Shown: positions 1 through 10,200 of the stretch, one piece after another
How the letters are laid out: the number at the start of each line of letters is the position of its first letter
Position numbering within the stretch: position 1 is the stretch's first letter
DNA from: an uncultured Spartobacteria bacterium
GTDB taxonomy: Bacteria; Verrucomicrobiota; Verrucomicrobiia; Chthoniobacterales; Chthoniobacteraceae
Direction of reading: 5' to 3'
Assembly: GCA_903919125.1 (NCBI GenBank)
Contig: CAIXGS010000030.1
Location: forward strand, 37,741-101,740
DNA: 64,000 nucleotides
Translations under genes and position numbers: made by a program
Notes under the pieces: model-generated
The model's input: the letters and a program-made list of their open reading frames with translations, nothing else
The model's database searches: none
What the model was told of the DNA's origin: nothing

Positions 1-311
1 CACAAAATGGTGGTTTTTTAACCATATTGGGACTGTCACGATCTCTCAGCGTCGAGGAGAGCGCATGGACTCGGGAGCTTGATGCAGGAGCCAGAGAAAA
101 ATTTATCGCATAAATGAGAATCAAACTCATTAAACTTGAGAAACTTAAGACGTCTGGCGGTTGCGAGCGGAGTAAATCTTTTCGCATTCCAATTTCGAAA
201 CCGCATGAAATTCAAATTCCACAAATAGAAATTCACTATAAACCGAGGAGTTCAACTCGCAACTCACCAGCTTACATAAGAATCAAGAATAGTTGAGGAG
301 TATCACTTGAA
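1..311. other. Left-edge non-coding stretch
   Basis: No convincing gene was found in the first 311 bases. The stretch is AT-rich and its two short open frames have no recognisable features. The sequence gaggag at about 295-300 is a plausible ribosome binding site for the regulator that starts at 312, so the right part is probably its promoter and leader. Confidence 0.5.
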
Positions 312-803
312 ATGGGCAACTTGCTGGATATGTTTTCGATCATGCACCGTTTCAGAACCTCACTCTCACAATTATTAGATGAACAAGGCTGGACCCAACA
401 AGGTTTTGCCCACCGGCTCGGAACCGATCCCGCCAACGTTTCTCGTTGGCTCAGTGGGAAATCCGCGCCGGATTCCAATACCGTAGGAAAGATCCTTGAA
501 GCACTCCCCGAGGAGTTTCAAAGCGATATGCTCACCGCTTATCTCAAGGACCAGGTACCGGTGCGCTTCGAGCCCGTCGTTAAAATTGAAGCCATTAGTG
601 GCGGCAAATTGCGCCCCTCCGACGCGGGCCCAGACCTCCCTGAGGCGCTTAGCCCGGAACTCAAAAAGCAGATTGTGTATTTTTCTAAACTGGCATTACG
701 CTGGCCCGAAGTCAAAAAACTCATCGAATCCTTCTACGCCGTCGCGCACCGCTCCAAGTCCGGCAAATGGGACCACCGCAAGGACAGCGTTGAAACGCAC
801 TAA
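312..803 (+). CDS. XRE-family helix-turn-helix regulator
   Basis: A probable DNA-binding transcription regulator of 163 residues. Residues about 15-65 form a Cro/CI-type helix-turn-helix: a helix containing LLDEQGWTQQGFAHRLG is followed by the recognition segment DPANVSRWLSGK, which fits the XRE pattern. The remaining hundred residues have no recognised ligand or dimerisation domain; the tail (KSGKWDHRKDSVETH) is polar. The start at 312 is preceded by a gaggag sequence about 11 nt upstream; in-frame Met at residues 7 and 11 are alternatives. The gene stands alone and is followed by a strong hairpin terminator. No phage gene or partner toxin lies beside it, so its target cannot be inferred. 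The domain call is firm; the role is not known. Confidence 0.85.
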   Translation: MGNLLDMFSIMHRFRTSLSQLLDEQGWTQQGFAHRLGTDPANVSRWLSGKSAPDSNTVGKILEALPEEFQSDMLTAYLKDQVPVRFEPVVKIEAISGGKLRPSDAGPDLPEALSPELKKQIVYFSKLALRWPEVKKLIESFYAVAHRSKSGKWDHRKDSVETH

Positions 804-841
804 AATATTGGTATTCAAACATTAACAGTCCATCCATGAAG

Positions 842-881
842 GGGCGGAAGTCGACTCATTCGGCGACGCCTCCGCCCTTTT
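842..881 (+). terminator. Rho-independent terminator of the XRE gene
   Basis: A 7-bp stem gggcgga/tccgccc (842-848 with 871-877) continues inward with gtcg/cgac and is followed directly by TTTT. It lies 38 nt after the regulator stop codon on the same strand. Confidence 0.75.
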
Positions 882-1012
882 ATGGAATTTTAGGTGATTC
901 TCAAAGATGAGCCACCTTGGGACTCTTCCGTCGAAAAATTTAGACCGCAAACGTCGGCCTTCATCCCGGTCGACAGCGCTGCACCAAGCCTACATCTGCC
1001 CCACTAAACCTG

Positions 1013-1561
1013 ATGCCCTTGAAATTCAGCCTTTTATCGTCCCTCATTGCTTCCCTTCTCATGAGTGCTGCATTCGCCGAAACGCCTGCGTTTTTTCCAA
1101 AAATTTCCGGTAAAGATCTCAATTACAAACCTTGGACAGCACCTGCCGATTTTCCGGGCGATAGAACACTTGTCGTTGTGGCTTTCGCCAGAGAACAGCA
1201 GGCCGATGTGGATACTTGGACTGCAGGGCTTGGACTAAACGCGCCGTCTAACACGCTTCCATGGATTGAAATGCCGCTGATCAACAACCCAGGATGGTTC
1301 ATGCGCTGGTTCATCAACACTGGAATGAGAGGCGGCATCCCTAACAAAGAGGTGCGCTCGCATGTTTGGACCGCTTACACCGACAAAAAGGCATTTATGC
1401 AAACTTGCGGGATGCCTTCTGAAAAGGTGATCTACGCTCTAGTGGTGGATCGCGATGGGAAGATTGTCGCAATCGAACCAGGGGATTATTCCAAAGCGGC
1501 GGCGGAGCGACTGGCAAAAGCGGTCCAATCAGGAAAGTCGGATTCAACCCGCAAAAATTGA
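1013..1561 (+). CDS. Secreted thioredoxin-like (possibly ATP10-like) protein
   Basis: A 182-residue exported protein of unknown function. The first 22 residues are a typical Sec signal peptide ending in AAFAET. The mature part has the strand order of a thioredoxin-like fold: a strand with RTLVVVAFA, helices around DVDTWTAGL, and near the C-terminus the paired element IYALVVDRDGKIVAIEPGDYS, which resembles the closing hairpin of thioredoxin-like and ATP10-type proteins. No CxxC redox motif is present, so thiol-disulfide exchange is unlikely. It runs towards fabV, and the two stop codons are 287 bp apart. The signal peptide is clear. The fold assignment is inference from strand pattern and could be wrong. 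Confidence 0.65.
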   Translation: MPLKFSLLSSLIASLLMSAAFAETPAFFPKISGKDLNYKPWTAPADFPGDRTLVVVAFAREQQADVDTWTAGLGLNAPSNTLPWIEMPLINNPGWFMRWFINTGMRGGIPNKEVRSHVWTAYTDKKAFMQTCGMPSEKVIYALVVDRDGKIVAIEPGDYSKAAAERLAKAVQSGKSDSTRKN

Positions 1562-1602
1562 ACTGAACCTTGTGCCTGCGCCAAGAAGCATCCCGCCGTG
1601 GT

Positions 1603-1617
1603 TCACGTCAAACGTGA
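1603..1617. terminator. Hairpin between convergent genes
   Basis: Inverted repeat tcacgt-caa-acgtga lies 42 nt after the stop of the secreted thioredoxin-like gene. A smaller one, ggcat/atgcc, follows at 1655-1669. There is no T-tract, so a terminator role is only plausible from the position between convergent ends. Confidence 0.3.
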
Positions 1618-1805
1618 CGCCGTTAACGGAGCGCTAATTCATCAGCATGAGCGGGGCATAGGCCATGCCACGAAGTTTGCTGACAGGCACCAAGAGAGGT
1701 TCATTTTTCGCAATCGTCGCCAATATCTGACTACGTTCCGGTTGAGAAATGAGGTGCCTCCAGCGAAACGGGAATCTGCGTCTGGTTTAAAAAATAATTA
1801 AGCAG

Positions 1806-1847
1806 CGTTGAAGCGCGACCGTTGAAGCGCGACCGTTGAAGCGCGAC
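1806..1847. repeat. Three perfect tandem copies of a 14-mer
   Basis: The unit cgttgaagcgcgac occurs three times without mismatch at 1806-1819, 1820-1833 and 1834-1847, ending one base before the fabV stop codon. The array sits outside both flanking coding regions. It looks like recent slippage duplication. Confidence 0.9.
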
Positions 1848-1848
1848 G

Positions 1849-3048
1849 TTACTCGCTAACAACAACCGATGGGATGGCGATGCTGGGATCCGTGTCGGCT
1901 TCGTAATCAACGCCGTCTAGTCCAAAACCAAACAGACGAAGAAAACTGCTTTGGTAGCCAGCGAAGTCGCCGAATTCCGCAAGGTTTTCTGTGTTAACCT
2001 GCGCCCAACGTTCAGCCACAATCGCTTGCACTTCGGGTTTCATCTCCCAATCATCCAGACGAAGGCGCCCGGTTTCATCAGGCTGCGGATTGCCGCTACA
2101 AAGGCGCTCCCGGAAAAGGCGGTCCATTTGTTCAATGCAGTCCTCGTGGATATCCATGTCTTTCATCACTTTATACAAGAGTGAAATATAAAGTGGGACC
2201 ACTGGAATAGCGGAACTCGCCTGTGTAACAAGGGCTTTGTTGACCGAAACCCAAGCCTTGCCCTGAATCCCAGCTAGTTTTGCATCAAGCTTTCTTTGAA
2301 CGTGTTCCAAATCTTCTTTGGCGCGCCCGATCGTACCATTTTTGTAAATGGGCCAAGTGACTTCCGGCCCAATGTAAGAGTAGGAAACCGTCTGGACGCC
2401 TTTTGCCAAAACGCCGGCGTCTAAAAGTGCGTCTATCCACATTTCCCAGTCCTCGCCCCCCATGACCGCGACGGTTTGCGCAATGTCATCCCCTTGAACC
2501 GCTTCAATGGAGACTTCCGTAACCGCGCCATTGGTCGTATTCAGGTTTTTATTGGTAAAAACTTCGCCGATGGGCTTAAGAACGGATTTAAAGACCTCGC
2601 CCGTTTTCGGGTGAACGCGACGAGGTGAAGCCAGACTGTAAATCACGCAGTCCACCTGAGAGAGGTCGGCCTTAATCGCCTCGATGACCTCCGTTTTTAC
2701 GGCATCGGAAAACGCGTCACCGTTAAAAGAGCGCGCATACAGTCCGGCGGCCTGCGCTTCTTTTTCGAAAGCGGCGGTGTTGTACCAACCAGCAGTGGCG
2801 GTGCGATCGCCCTCACTTGGACGCTCGAAGAAGACGCCGACAGTGGCCGCGTTGCAGCCGAAAGCAGCGGCGATCCGAGAGGAAAGGCCGTAGCCCGTGG
2901 AGGATCCGATCACGAGCACCCTTTTGGGGCCGTTGGCGATGGGGCCTCGGTTTTTAACCACGGAAATTTGTTGGGCAACATGTTTGGCACAGCCTTGAGG
3001 ATGAGCCGTAGTGCAGATGAAACCCCGAATCTTGGGTGCGACTATCAT
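1849..3048 (-). CDS. fabV: Trans-2-enoyl-ACP/CoA reductase FabV
   Basis: Catalyses the NADH-dependent last reduction of the fatty-acid elongation cycle in the cytoplasm. The 399-residue length is the normal size for FabV. The start MIVAPKIRGFICTTAHP is the family N-terminus, followed by a cofactor loop VLVIGSSTGYGLSSR near residue 45. The FabV catalytic pair Y-x8-K is seen as Y-KNGTIGRA-K, preceded by the family signature YIGPEVTWPIY. The C-terminal half has the usual helical substrate lid. It is monocistronic in appearance, with 124 bp to the upstream J-domain gene and a perfect hairpin 17 nt before its start codon. Other acyl-chain genes in the window (plsX, fabH, fabZ) are in separate units. 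FabV is usually insensitive to triclosan, known from the family and not visible here. Confidence 0.95.
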   Translation of the reverse strand: MIVAPKIRGFICTTAHPQGCAKHVAQQISVVKNRGPIANGPKRVLVIGSSTGYGLSSRIAAAFGCNAATVGVFFERPSEGDRTATAGWYNTAAFEKEAQAAGLYARSFNGDAFSDAVKTEVIEAIKADLSQVDCVIYSLASPRRVHPKTGEVFKSVLKPIGEVFTNKNLNTTNGAVTEVSIEAVQGDDIAQTVAVMGGEDWEMWIDALLDAGVLAKGVQTVSYSYIGPEVTWPIYKNGTIGRAKEDLEHVQRKLDAKLAGIQGKAWVSVNKALVTQASSAIPVVPLYISLLYKVMKDMDIHEDCIEQMDRLFRERLCSGNPQPDETGRLRLDDWEMKPEVQAIVAERWAQVNTENLAEFGDFAGYQSSFLRLFGFGLDGVDYEADTDPSIAIPSVVVSE

Positions 3049-3064
3049 AAGTGGGTTGAGGGTT

Positions 3065-3082
3065 AGCGTTCAGACGAACGCT
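3065..3082. promoter_or_regulatory. Perfect hairpin in the fabV leader
   Basis: The 7-bp inverted repeat agcgttc-agac-gaacgct has a 4-nt loop and lies 17 nt before the fabV start codon. There is no T-run on the minus strand, so it is more likely a leader structure or operator than a terminator of the upstream J-domain gene. Confidence 0.45.
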
Positions 3083-3172
3083 GGCAAATGATTTTTACGT
3101 TCACCAATCTTATTGGGTAGAACGATGGGCCCTCTGAGCGGGAGGAATGCTGGCTTACGAACAACCGACGAT

Positions 3173-4276
3173 TCATTCCTTTGATTTTGCTTTGGGCGCC
3201 TTCCGTTTCCGGTTCGGCTTTTCCCAACTCGCGATGAGGGCGTCCATCTCAGCCAGGACTTCCAACTGAGCGGCCCTATCCCGTTTCATCTCACGCTCAA
3301 TTCGGGTCCGCAGCGCTGAGTGCTCCGTCGTAGCACCAAAGTTCCACGCGGGATCCTTCTTCGCGGAACTGAGGCTACGAAGTACCGATTGAACCGAACG
3401 CTTCAACTCCTTAAACGCCGAGCGCAATTGATGCAAACTCGTGCCGGAGCTGATGGTGGCATCCGTAAGTTCACTAAGCGCAAACAGCGTTTCCAGACGC
3501 TCCAAGTTTCCGGCACTGTAGGCGTCCTGCACTTCATGCCAAAGCGCCGTGGCAGCGGGGGAAGCATCCGTTCGAACATCCGGATGCAACCGACGTACCA
3601 ACTGGCGGTAGAGTTCCTTAATGCGGGCCGTTTCAGGTTTTTCAGTGACCGAAGGCTTCGTTGCGCGCGGCGGCTCTTTTTCGGAATCCTGTGGGGCCTG
3701 ACCTAGGACTTCCTGCTTAAACTTAGCGAAAAGCCGCGCATAATCCTTCTTGCTCAGCGACTCGACGAAGACTCCAAAGTGAGCATCGAGAAATTCCTCG
3801 AACAACATCTCCACCTCCTCCTCGTCCGCAGCTTGGTCGCGAAAGTCAAAAAAAGGGTCGGTACCGTCCGAACCCGCAAACGGTGGCGGTTCGTCGACAT
3901 CGGGGGCGTTTCGACGCTCAAGGACGAACTTATAAGCGGCCTTTAAGGTGCGAGCCTCGCCAAAATACACCGCCTCGTGCACTTCCTCAATGAGGCTTCT
4001 CCTCTCGTGAATAATGCGATCCCCCTCTCGCAGCTCAGTTAAAAGCGCGCCAAAATTATGAGCCATCCAACGCTCAAACTGAGGCCGATCCTCTCGTTCA
4101 AAGCGAGTCCATTGAGAACGCAGCTTTTCCAAGCGAGCCATTTCGCGAGAGCAGTCCAGCGCCGCCTTCTTACGCAACGGTTCCTGATCCAGAAGCACGA
4201 TTTCCAGACTCGTCCACGCACGCGACGTACTCGCGCCGCCAGCACCTCGTTGTGTCTTTTTACGACCGCCTTTCAC
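3173..4276 (-). CDS. J-domain protein with internal/C-terminal DnaJ domain
   Basis: A 367-residue cytoplasmic protein, probably a specialised Hsp70 co-chaperone. The J-domain lies around residues 215-275, and its diagnostic HPD tripeptide is at 231-233 in LVRRLHPDVRTD, with helix II IKELYRQLVRRL before it and helix III after it. The N-terminal 120 residues are charged and predicted helical, with many Arg/Glu pairs suggesting coiled coil. Residues 128-165 form an acidic linker, and the C-terminus is strongly basic (KPNRKRKAPKAKSKE). There is no Gly/Phe region, zinc-finger or DnaJ C-terminal domain, so this is a class C J-protein rather than DnaJ. No dnaK or grpE gene is nearby. The client is unknown. 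Confidence 0.8.
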   Translation of the reverse strand: MKGGRKKTQRGAGGASTSRAWTSLEIVLLDQEPLRKKAALDCSREMARLEKLRSQWTRFEREDRPQFERWMAHNFGALLTELREGDRIIHERRSLIEEVHEAVYFGEARTLKAAYKFVLERRNAPDVDEPPPFAGSDGTDPFFDFRDQAADEEEVEMLFEEFLDAHFGVFVESLSKKDYARLFAKFKQEVLGQAPQDSEKEPPRATKPSVTEKPETARIKELYRQLVRRLHPDVRTDASPAATALWHEVQDAYSAGNLERLETLFALSELTDATISSGTSLHQLRSAFKELKRSVQSVLRSLSSAKKDPAWNFGATTEHSALRTRIEREMKRDRAAQLEVLAEMDALIASWEKPNRKRKAPKAKSKE

Positions 4277-4445
4277 GGGGTCAATTTACTCCTTCACGAA
4301 GTGCAATCCAGTTTTATGAAAAGGAATTAGTGAACCCGCAGGGGCTGAAAGGGCCCGTGCAGGCCGCCGCATTGGGACTTGAAAAGGAAAAGTCCCCGAT
4401 GCGGATCCGCCGCTTTAGTTGGAAGAGGAACTATCGACCGTCTCG

Positions 4446-7082
4446 CTACTTAGCAGCCTGCGCCTGAGTAGGAGACGCGTGACCATCAAGCACCTGAAGC
4501 TCGTGGATCGACCAGAAGGTGCCCTTAGCTGAATCCGTCTGCGTGATGCGCAAGGCCTTCGCCTTTACAGGAGCAAACGTGATATTCGTGACCCCACGCT
4601 CCCCCTTGCCTTCGGCCAACGTCCGGCTCCAAGTGGTTCCGTCTTCAGACAACTCCACCTTAAAGGCACGTGGAAAGTCGCCAGCAGAGGCGCCTGCATC
4701 CAGAGTAATTCCCGACACAAGTTCCACCTTGGGAAATTCCATCGCAAACCACATCCCAGGAGCCTGAGCCCCCTTGGTGTCGTAACGAGTCGCAAGATCG
4801 CTGTCGACCGCTTTTGAAACGGCGTCGCCGTTGTGACTTGCGCTCAACTTCCATTCCTTGCGCCCTTGAAGAACCACGGGCCCAAACTCAGACAGTTCGG
4901 AAATTGTAAAAGGCGTGGTGCGGCTCTTGAGTTTTTCGCGTAAAGCCGCGACGTCTTTGGGCGAAATAACATCCGCCTTGTTGCCGAAACTGTTACGCAC
5001 ATAGGACGCCACGGAGGCGATCCACTGGTTGTCGTTGCTTTCCATCGAAACCATTTGCGCGTCGTAAACCTTTCCTTCCACAGGGCCCGCAAGCCCCCGA
5101 AGCAAGACGGCCAAAAACGCGTCCTTCGGACCGGTCACCGTGCGAGAGGACGCAAGAGGCGGCGCCAAATTCATCCCAGGCTTGCCGTCCACGGGAGTCC
5201 CCCGCCCGTCCGCCCCGTGACACGTGAAACAGAGTTCGTTGAAAATATCGTTGCCCTTGGTGAGCAAAACTTTCTGGTCGTTAGTAAACTCCTTACCCCA
5301 GGAGCGTTTCGGAGCAAGCATCTCCATGGCAACGTCTTTGAGGGCAAAGTGTCCAGTGGCTCCGACGAGACACCCTTGAAGAAGCGGCTTGGCCTCGTTT
5401 GGATTTAGCAGACGCGCGCTGCACATTGCCTGAAGCGATACAGAGCCGTCGCTATCCTTCGCCATGGCGAAAATATCTTGGAAAAGCGACGTATCGCCCG
5501 CCTTAAACAGTGTCTCAGCAACACGAATCCCCGCCGCGCGCACATGAGCATCGGCGTCCTTCATCGCACCCCTGACCATTACGGAATCCACTGCGCCAAG
5601 ACCCTCCAAGGTCCAAAGGGCATGAATTCGGGCGATTGGATTTTTGGCTTCCGTTGAGAGCTTCTTCAAAGCAGGAACGACGGACTTGTCCTGACGGAGA
5701 ACGAGTAGCTTTTGCGCGGTGTCACGCCACCAACCGTTAGGATGTTCCAAAGTCGCGGCCAATTCGCTGGAAGACGCCTCGTGCAGATGCGGCTGCGGAC
5801 CGGGTTTGAAGTCGTCGTGGACCAGACGCCAGATACGGCCCATGCTCACCTGTTTATCTAAATCATACTGGGTGACAACTTTACGCAAGTAGCTTCCTTC
5901 CTTCACCCAGTTCCCTTCTTGGATAATCCCACGATACATATCCACCAAGTACAAGGTACCGTCGGGTGCCGTATTCATATTCACCACGCGGGACAGCGGG
6001 TCGGTGGAGCGAATGAACTCGGCGCGGTCGTAAACATTCTTCAAGGTGGTAACGCCGTCATTCACCTCCACTTTGCTGCGGCGCACCAAACGGCCAACCG
6101 GTTCGGAAAACAGCAAGTCACCGCGCAAGTCCGCTGGCAAACGATCGCCTCGGAAAACTTCCGTACCGCAAGTCGCAGTGAAGTGATTCAGGGTTTTGTC
6201 TTCGGGGCGAAAACGTTTATCGCCACCTTGAACATCAGCAATACCAACGAGTGGCCACACTTGCGAATATTCCTCTGAGAATTGGTTCTTCAAATTCACA
6301 CCCGCATAAAGGATGTGGGTCTGAAAATTCATCGGCCCTTTCTCGCCCCCTGCGTTGACGATCCAAGGCTTGCCATAATCGTCCTGAGCAAGCCCCCACT
6401 GTCCTCCGTTAGCAGCGATGGGCTCTTTAATTGGCGCACTGCCGGGCTGCCAACGCAGCCGCCAATTGTTGTAGGTCATGTAAAGCCAGTTATCGATCCC
6501 CCAAATCAAGCCACTCTGCTGATGCTCAAGATTTCCCCCACGCGGCCCGCCCTCAAACCAAAGCGTTTTCTTATCTGCAACTCCGCTCCCTGTAGTGTCT
6601 TCATACAGATAAATATCTTGGGTATCAGTCTCATTAACGAGTAACTGCCCAGGCCCCAAAGGAAGAATCATGCGGGGCAGCAACAAGTTGTCGATAAACA
6701 CACTGTGCTTATCCATGTGGCCGTCTCCTTTACTAGACCAGTGGAGGGAGACACGGCTGTTAGCAGCGTGCTCATTGCTACCGTCCACGTCCTGCATGTA
6801 GGAACGCATTTCCGCAACAAACATTCGGCCATTCCCATCAAACACGGCAGCGACAGGCTCACGAACATCAGGCTCAGCTAACACCAACTCCATGCGATAA
6901 CCCTTGGGGAGTTCGAAGCTTTTGAGTGTCTCAGCCGGACTCAACCCGACGATAGGACGCTGCTTGGGAAACTCGTCGACTGCGGCGGTTGGAGCAGGTG
7001 CGGGAGCAGGCTGTGCTGCGTTTAGCGGCAAAAGAGCCGATTGTAAAAGGGCGCTTAAAACGGTGGCTTTCTGGATGTTCAT
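4446..7082 (-). CDS. PVC-type dehydrogenase/HEAT/cytochrome c/discoidin-like secreted protein
   Basis: An 878-residue exported mosaic typical of planctomycetes and verrucomicrobia. Order of parts: signal peptide with a Pro/Ala linker (1-35); a beta-propeller of the putative membrane-bound dehydrogenase (sugar-dehydrogenase-like) type, about 50-430; HEAT-like helical repeats, about 435-600; one cytochrome c domain with heme motif CFTCH at 618-622 and a possible Met ligand near 677-680; and a C-terminal galactose-binding/F5-8 type C-like beta-sandwich, about 740-870. The likely role is periplasmic oxidation of a carbohydrate with electrons passed to the heme, the sandwich binding glycan; the substrate is unknown. 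It precedes the J-domain gene on the same strand by 169 bp. The domain order is visible; the chemistry is inferred from the family. Confidence 0.85.
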   Translation of the reverse strand: MNIQKATVLSALLQSALLPLNAAQPAPAPAPTAAVDEFPKQRPIVGLSPAETLKSFELPKGYRMELVLAEPDVREPVAAVFDGNGRMFVAEMRSYMQDVDGSNEHAANSRVSLHWSSKGDGHMDKHSVFIDNLLLPRMILPLGPGQLLVNETDTQDIYLYEDTTGSGVADKKTLWFEGGPRGGNLEHQQSGLIWGIDNWLYMTYNNWRLRWQPGSAPIKEPIAANGGQWGLAQDDYGKPWIVNAGGEKGPMNFQTHILYAGVNLKNQFSEEYSQVWPLVGIADVQGGDKRFRPEDKTLNHFTATCGTEVFRGDRLPADLRGDLLFSEPVGRLVRRSKVEVNDGVTTLKNVYDRAEFIRSTDPLSRVVNMNTAPDGTLYLVDMYRGIIQEGNWVKEGSYLRKVVTQYDLDKQVSMGRIWRLVHDDFKPGPQPHLHEASSSELAATLEHPNGWWRDTAQKLLVLRQDKSVVPALKKLSTEAKNPIARIHALWTLEGLGAVDSVMVRGAMKDADAHVRAAGIRVAETLFKAGDTSLFQDIFAMAKDSDGSVSLQAMCSARLLNPNEAKPLLQGCLVGATGHFALKDVAMEMLAPKRSWGKEFTNDQKVLLTKGNDIFNELCFTCHGADGRGTPVDGKPGMNLAPPLASSRTVTGPKDAFLAVLLRGLAGPVEGKVYDAQMVSMESNDNQWIASVASYVRNSFGNKADVISPKDVAALREKLKSRTTPFTISELSEFGPVVLQGRKEWKLSASHNGDAVSKAVDSDLATRYDTKGAQAPGMWFAMEFPKVELVSGITLDAGASAGDFPRAFKVELSEDGTTWSRTLAEGKGERGVTNITFAPVKAKALRITQTDSAKGTFWSIHELQVLDGHASPTQAQAAK

Positions 7083-7260
7083 GGGGAAATCTGTAAAAAA
7101 AGAGGCCTTCTCAGCCTTACGAATGTGGGCAACCTACGGTTAATCCTGAAACAGACGACATCTTAGAGGCTATGCGGGACACTGGGGAAAGCTCCATAAA
7201 CGTGAACCACAGTTCAGAATTGCCCCGAACTGCGCCAACTCTTTCCTGTTAGGCGTCCAT

Positions 7261-10200
7261 CTAATCGTGCGCAATCCAGCGTGCCAGGCTCGCCTCAAGT
7301 TCCTCCCCCCACTCGACACGGTATTGTTCGGCTGGGTGAACCCGCACCCGCCGACCGTCTTCGTGCTCGAATTGCAGGACTACCGGGCGCATTCCGGGAC
7401 AAGCAGAAAGCACGTCGCGGATATGCAACAAGTCAGCCTCGGTGGTGCCCTCCCATGGGATTTTTAGGTAAACAGCCTTGGACGACTCGCTGGAACGCTT
7501 CAGCGGCCGAACCTCGCTGGCCGTCACGCGTACCGCTTCGTCTTCACGCAATTCTACGCGCACCTGCAAGTTCACGAGCTTTCCCGTCTCGATTAACGCG
7601 GCCCCAGTGGCGTACGCCTCGCCGAAAATGCCCACCTCGATGGAGTCACTTAAATCCTCCAGCATCACGATGGCGAACGGCTTGTTCCCCTTCTTGGAAA
7701 ACTTCTTCGCCACGCTCACCAGAGAGCCAGCCACCTGAACAACCGCGCTCTTTTGCCCCGGCTCAACCTGTTCCGCCAAGGAGGCAAGTTGAGTGTACTT
7801 GCCACTATCAAATAGCGATCTGTAGCGATCCAAAGGATGCCCCGTCACATAGAATCCCAGCAGCTCCTTTTCCGCGGCCAGCTTTTCTTCAGGACTCCAA
7901 GGCGTCACCGATTTCATCGACCGCTTTTTGGCCTTCGGCATCGGCGCACTCACTGAATCAAACAACGAAACCTGCCCTGCTGCACGATCCCGGCTTGTGC
8001 TCGCAGCGGAGGCCAGCGCGCCCTCGATGCTCTCAAATAATTCCGCGCGTTCCACGCCCATCCAATCAAAAGCGCCGCATCGCACCAGGCTCTCGACCGA
8101 CTTGCGATTCACTCGTTTCAAGTCCACGCGCGCACAAAAATCCGCCAACGATTCGAACACTCCCCCACGTTCACGCTCCTCCACGGCCGCCTCCATCGCG
8201 ATCTCGCCCACGTTTTTAATGGCGGCCAAGCCGTAACGAATCCCCAACGTTTCGCCCTCCGATTCCGGCTCGAAGGAGAGTCCGCTTTTGTTGATGTCCG
8301 GCGGCAAAATCTTGATTCCCATGCGTTGGCATTCCGCGACAAAAATCGTGAGCTTTTCCGTCTTGCCCACTTCATTGGCCATCACCCCGGCCATAAACTC
8401 CACTGGGAAATTCGCCTTTAAGTAAGCCGTCTGATAGCTCACCCAAGCGTATGCCGCCGAATGGGATCGATTAAATCCATAACCCGCAAACTTTTCGAGC
8501 AAATCGAAAATTTCATTGGCCTGCTTCTCCTCAATCTGATTCACCGCCTTACAGCCCTCGCGGAACTTTTCCCGCTCAATGGCCATCTTGTCCTTGTCCT
8601 TTTTCCCCATGGCGCGCCGCAACAAATCCGCCCCGCCAAGCGTATAGCCGGCGAGCACCTGGGCCGCCTGCATGACCTGCTCCTGATACACAAAAATACC
8701 GTAGGTATCGGCCGTGACTTTCTCCAAAAGCGGATGCGCGTACTTGATCTTCGCCTCGCCCTTTTTGCGCTTAATATAATCGTCAATCAGGTCCATCGGG
8801 CCGGGCCGATACAGCGCCAAAATCGCGTTAATATCTTCGATGTCTTTCACGTCAAACCTGCGGCACGTCTTCACCATCCCACCGGATTCCAACTGGAACA
8901 CCGCCACAGTTTCGCCTCGATTAAGCAGGTCAAAAGAAGGCTGATCCGTCAGCGGAATACGGTCCAAATCGAACTCAGGGAATTTGCGGTGAATTAATTT
9001 CAGAGCGTCCTGAATGACAGTCAACGTCTTGAGCCCCAAGAAATCCATCTTGAGCATCCCGAGATCTCCCAGCGGCGACATCGGATACTGGCTCACAATC
9101 GAGCCGTCATTTGCCCGTGTCAGGGGAATGTATTCTGAAAGGTCGCGGTCGCTAATGACCACGCCGGCCGCGTGCACACCCACTCCACGAGTCAACCCTT
9201 CAAGCGTGCAAGCAAACTCCCACATCTGCTTGGTGGCCGGTTCGTTGTCGACGGCGGCTCGTAACTCCGGATTTTTGTCGATGGCACCATCGATGTGTTC
9301 GAGCTCGCCGCTTTCTTTATTTTTTTTATCGAGTCCCGCCAGCGTGATTCCCAATTCGTTGGGAATCATTTTTGAAATCCGGTCAGCGTCCCCGTAGCTC
9401 CAACCCAAAACGCGCCCCACGTCGCGCACTACGGACTTGGCGCCCATCGTGCCGAAAGTTGCAATCTGGGCTACAGCACGCTCACCGTACTTAACTCGAA
9501 CATAATCAATGACCTCTCCACGGCGACGCTGACAGAAGTCAACGTCGATATCCGGCGGAGACACGCGCTCCGGGTTCAAAAAGCGTTCAAAGAGCAGCTT
9601 GAATTTGATCGGGTCGATATCGGTGATCCCCATCAAATAAGCCACCATCGAGCCAGCCGCTGAACCACGACCCGGCCCCACGGCGATGCCACGGCTCTTG
9701 GCCCAGTTAATGAAATCCCACACAATCAGGAAGTAATTCACAAACCCCTGCTTCTCAAGCAGTCCCAACTCGCGTTTCAGGCGCTCTTGAATCAGCGCGG
9801 ATTCCGCCTCTGCGCCATAGCGAGGTCCAAGCCCGTTTTGGCAAATCTGACGCATGTACTGATTCTGATCCATCCCCGGCGGCGGTTCGTACGCGGGGTA
9901 CTTCGGGTTTCCGAACTCGATCTTGAGGTTGCAACGGTCGGCGATTTCCAGCGTGTTGCGCACGGCCTCCGGATATTCACGAAACAGGGCGGACATCTCC
10001 TGGGGACTCTTCAGAAATAGCTCAGGCACATAGTGTAGCCGCTTTTCGTCCGCCACGTTGCACCCCGTTCCGATGCAGATCATTACGTCGTGCGCCTCGT
10101 GATGAGAGCGCTCTAAAAAGTGCACGTCATTCGCCCCCACCATTCCCACACCGAGTTCCCTGGCCATTTTGGGCAAAAGACGATTGCAGCGAATCTGCTG

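Noticed and set aside
7281..8219. 312-codon open frame on the plus strand
   Set aside because: It is fully antisense to dnaE, has a Pro/Arg/Ser-rich composition typical of shadow frames, and no domain.
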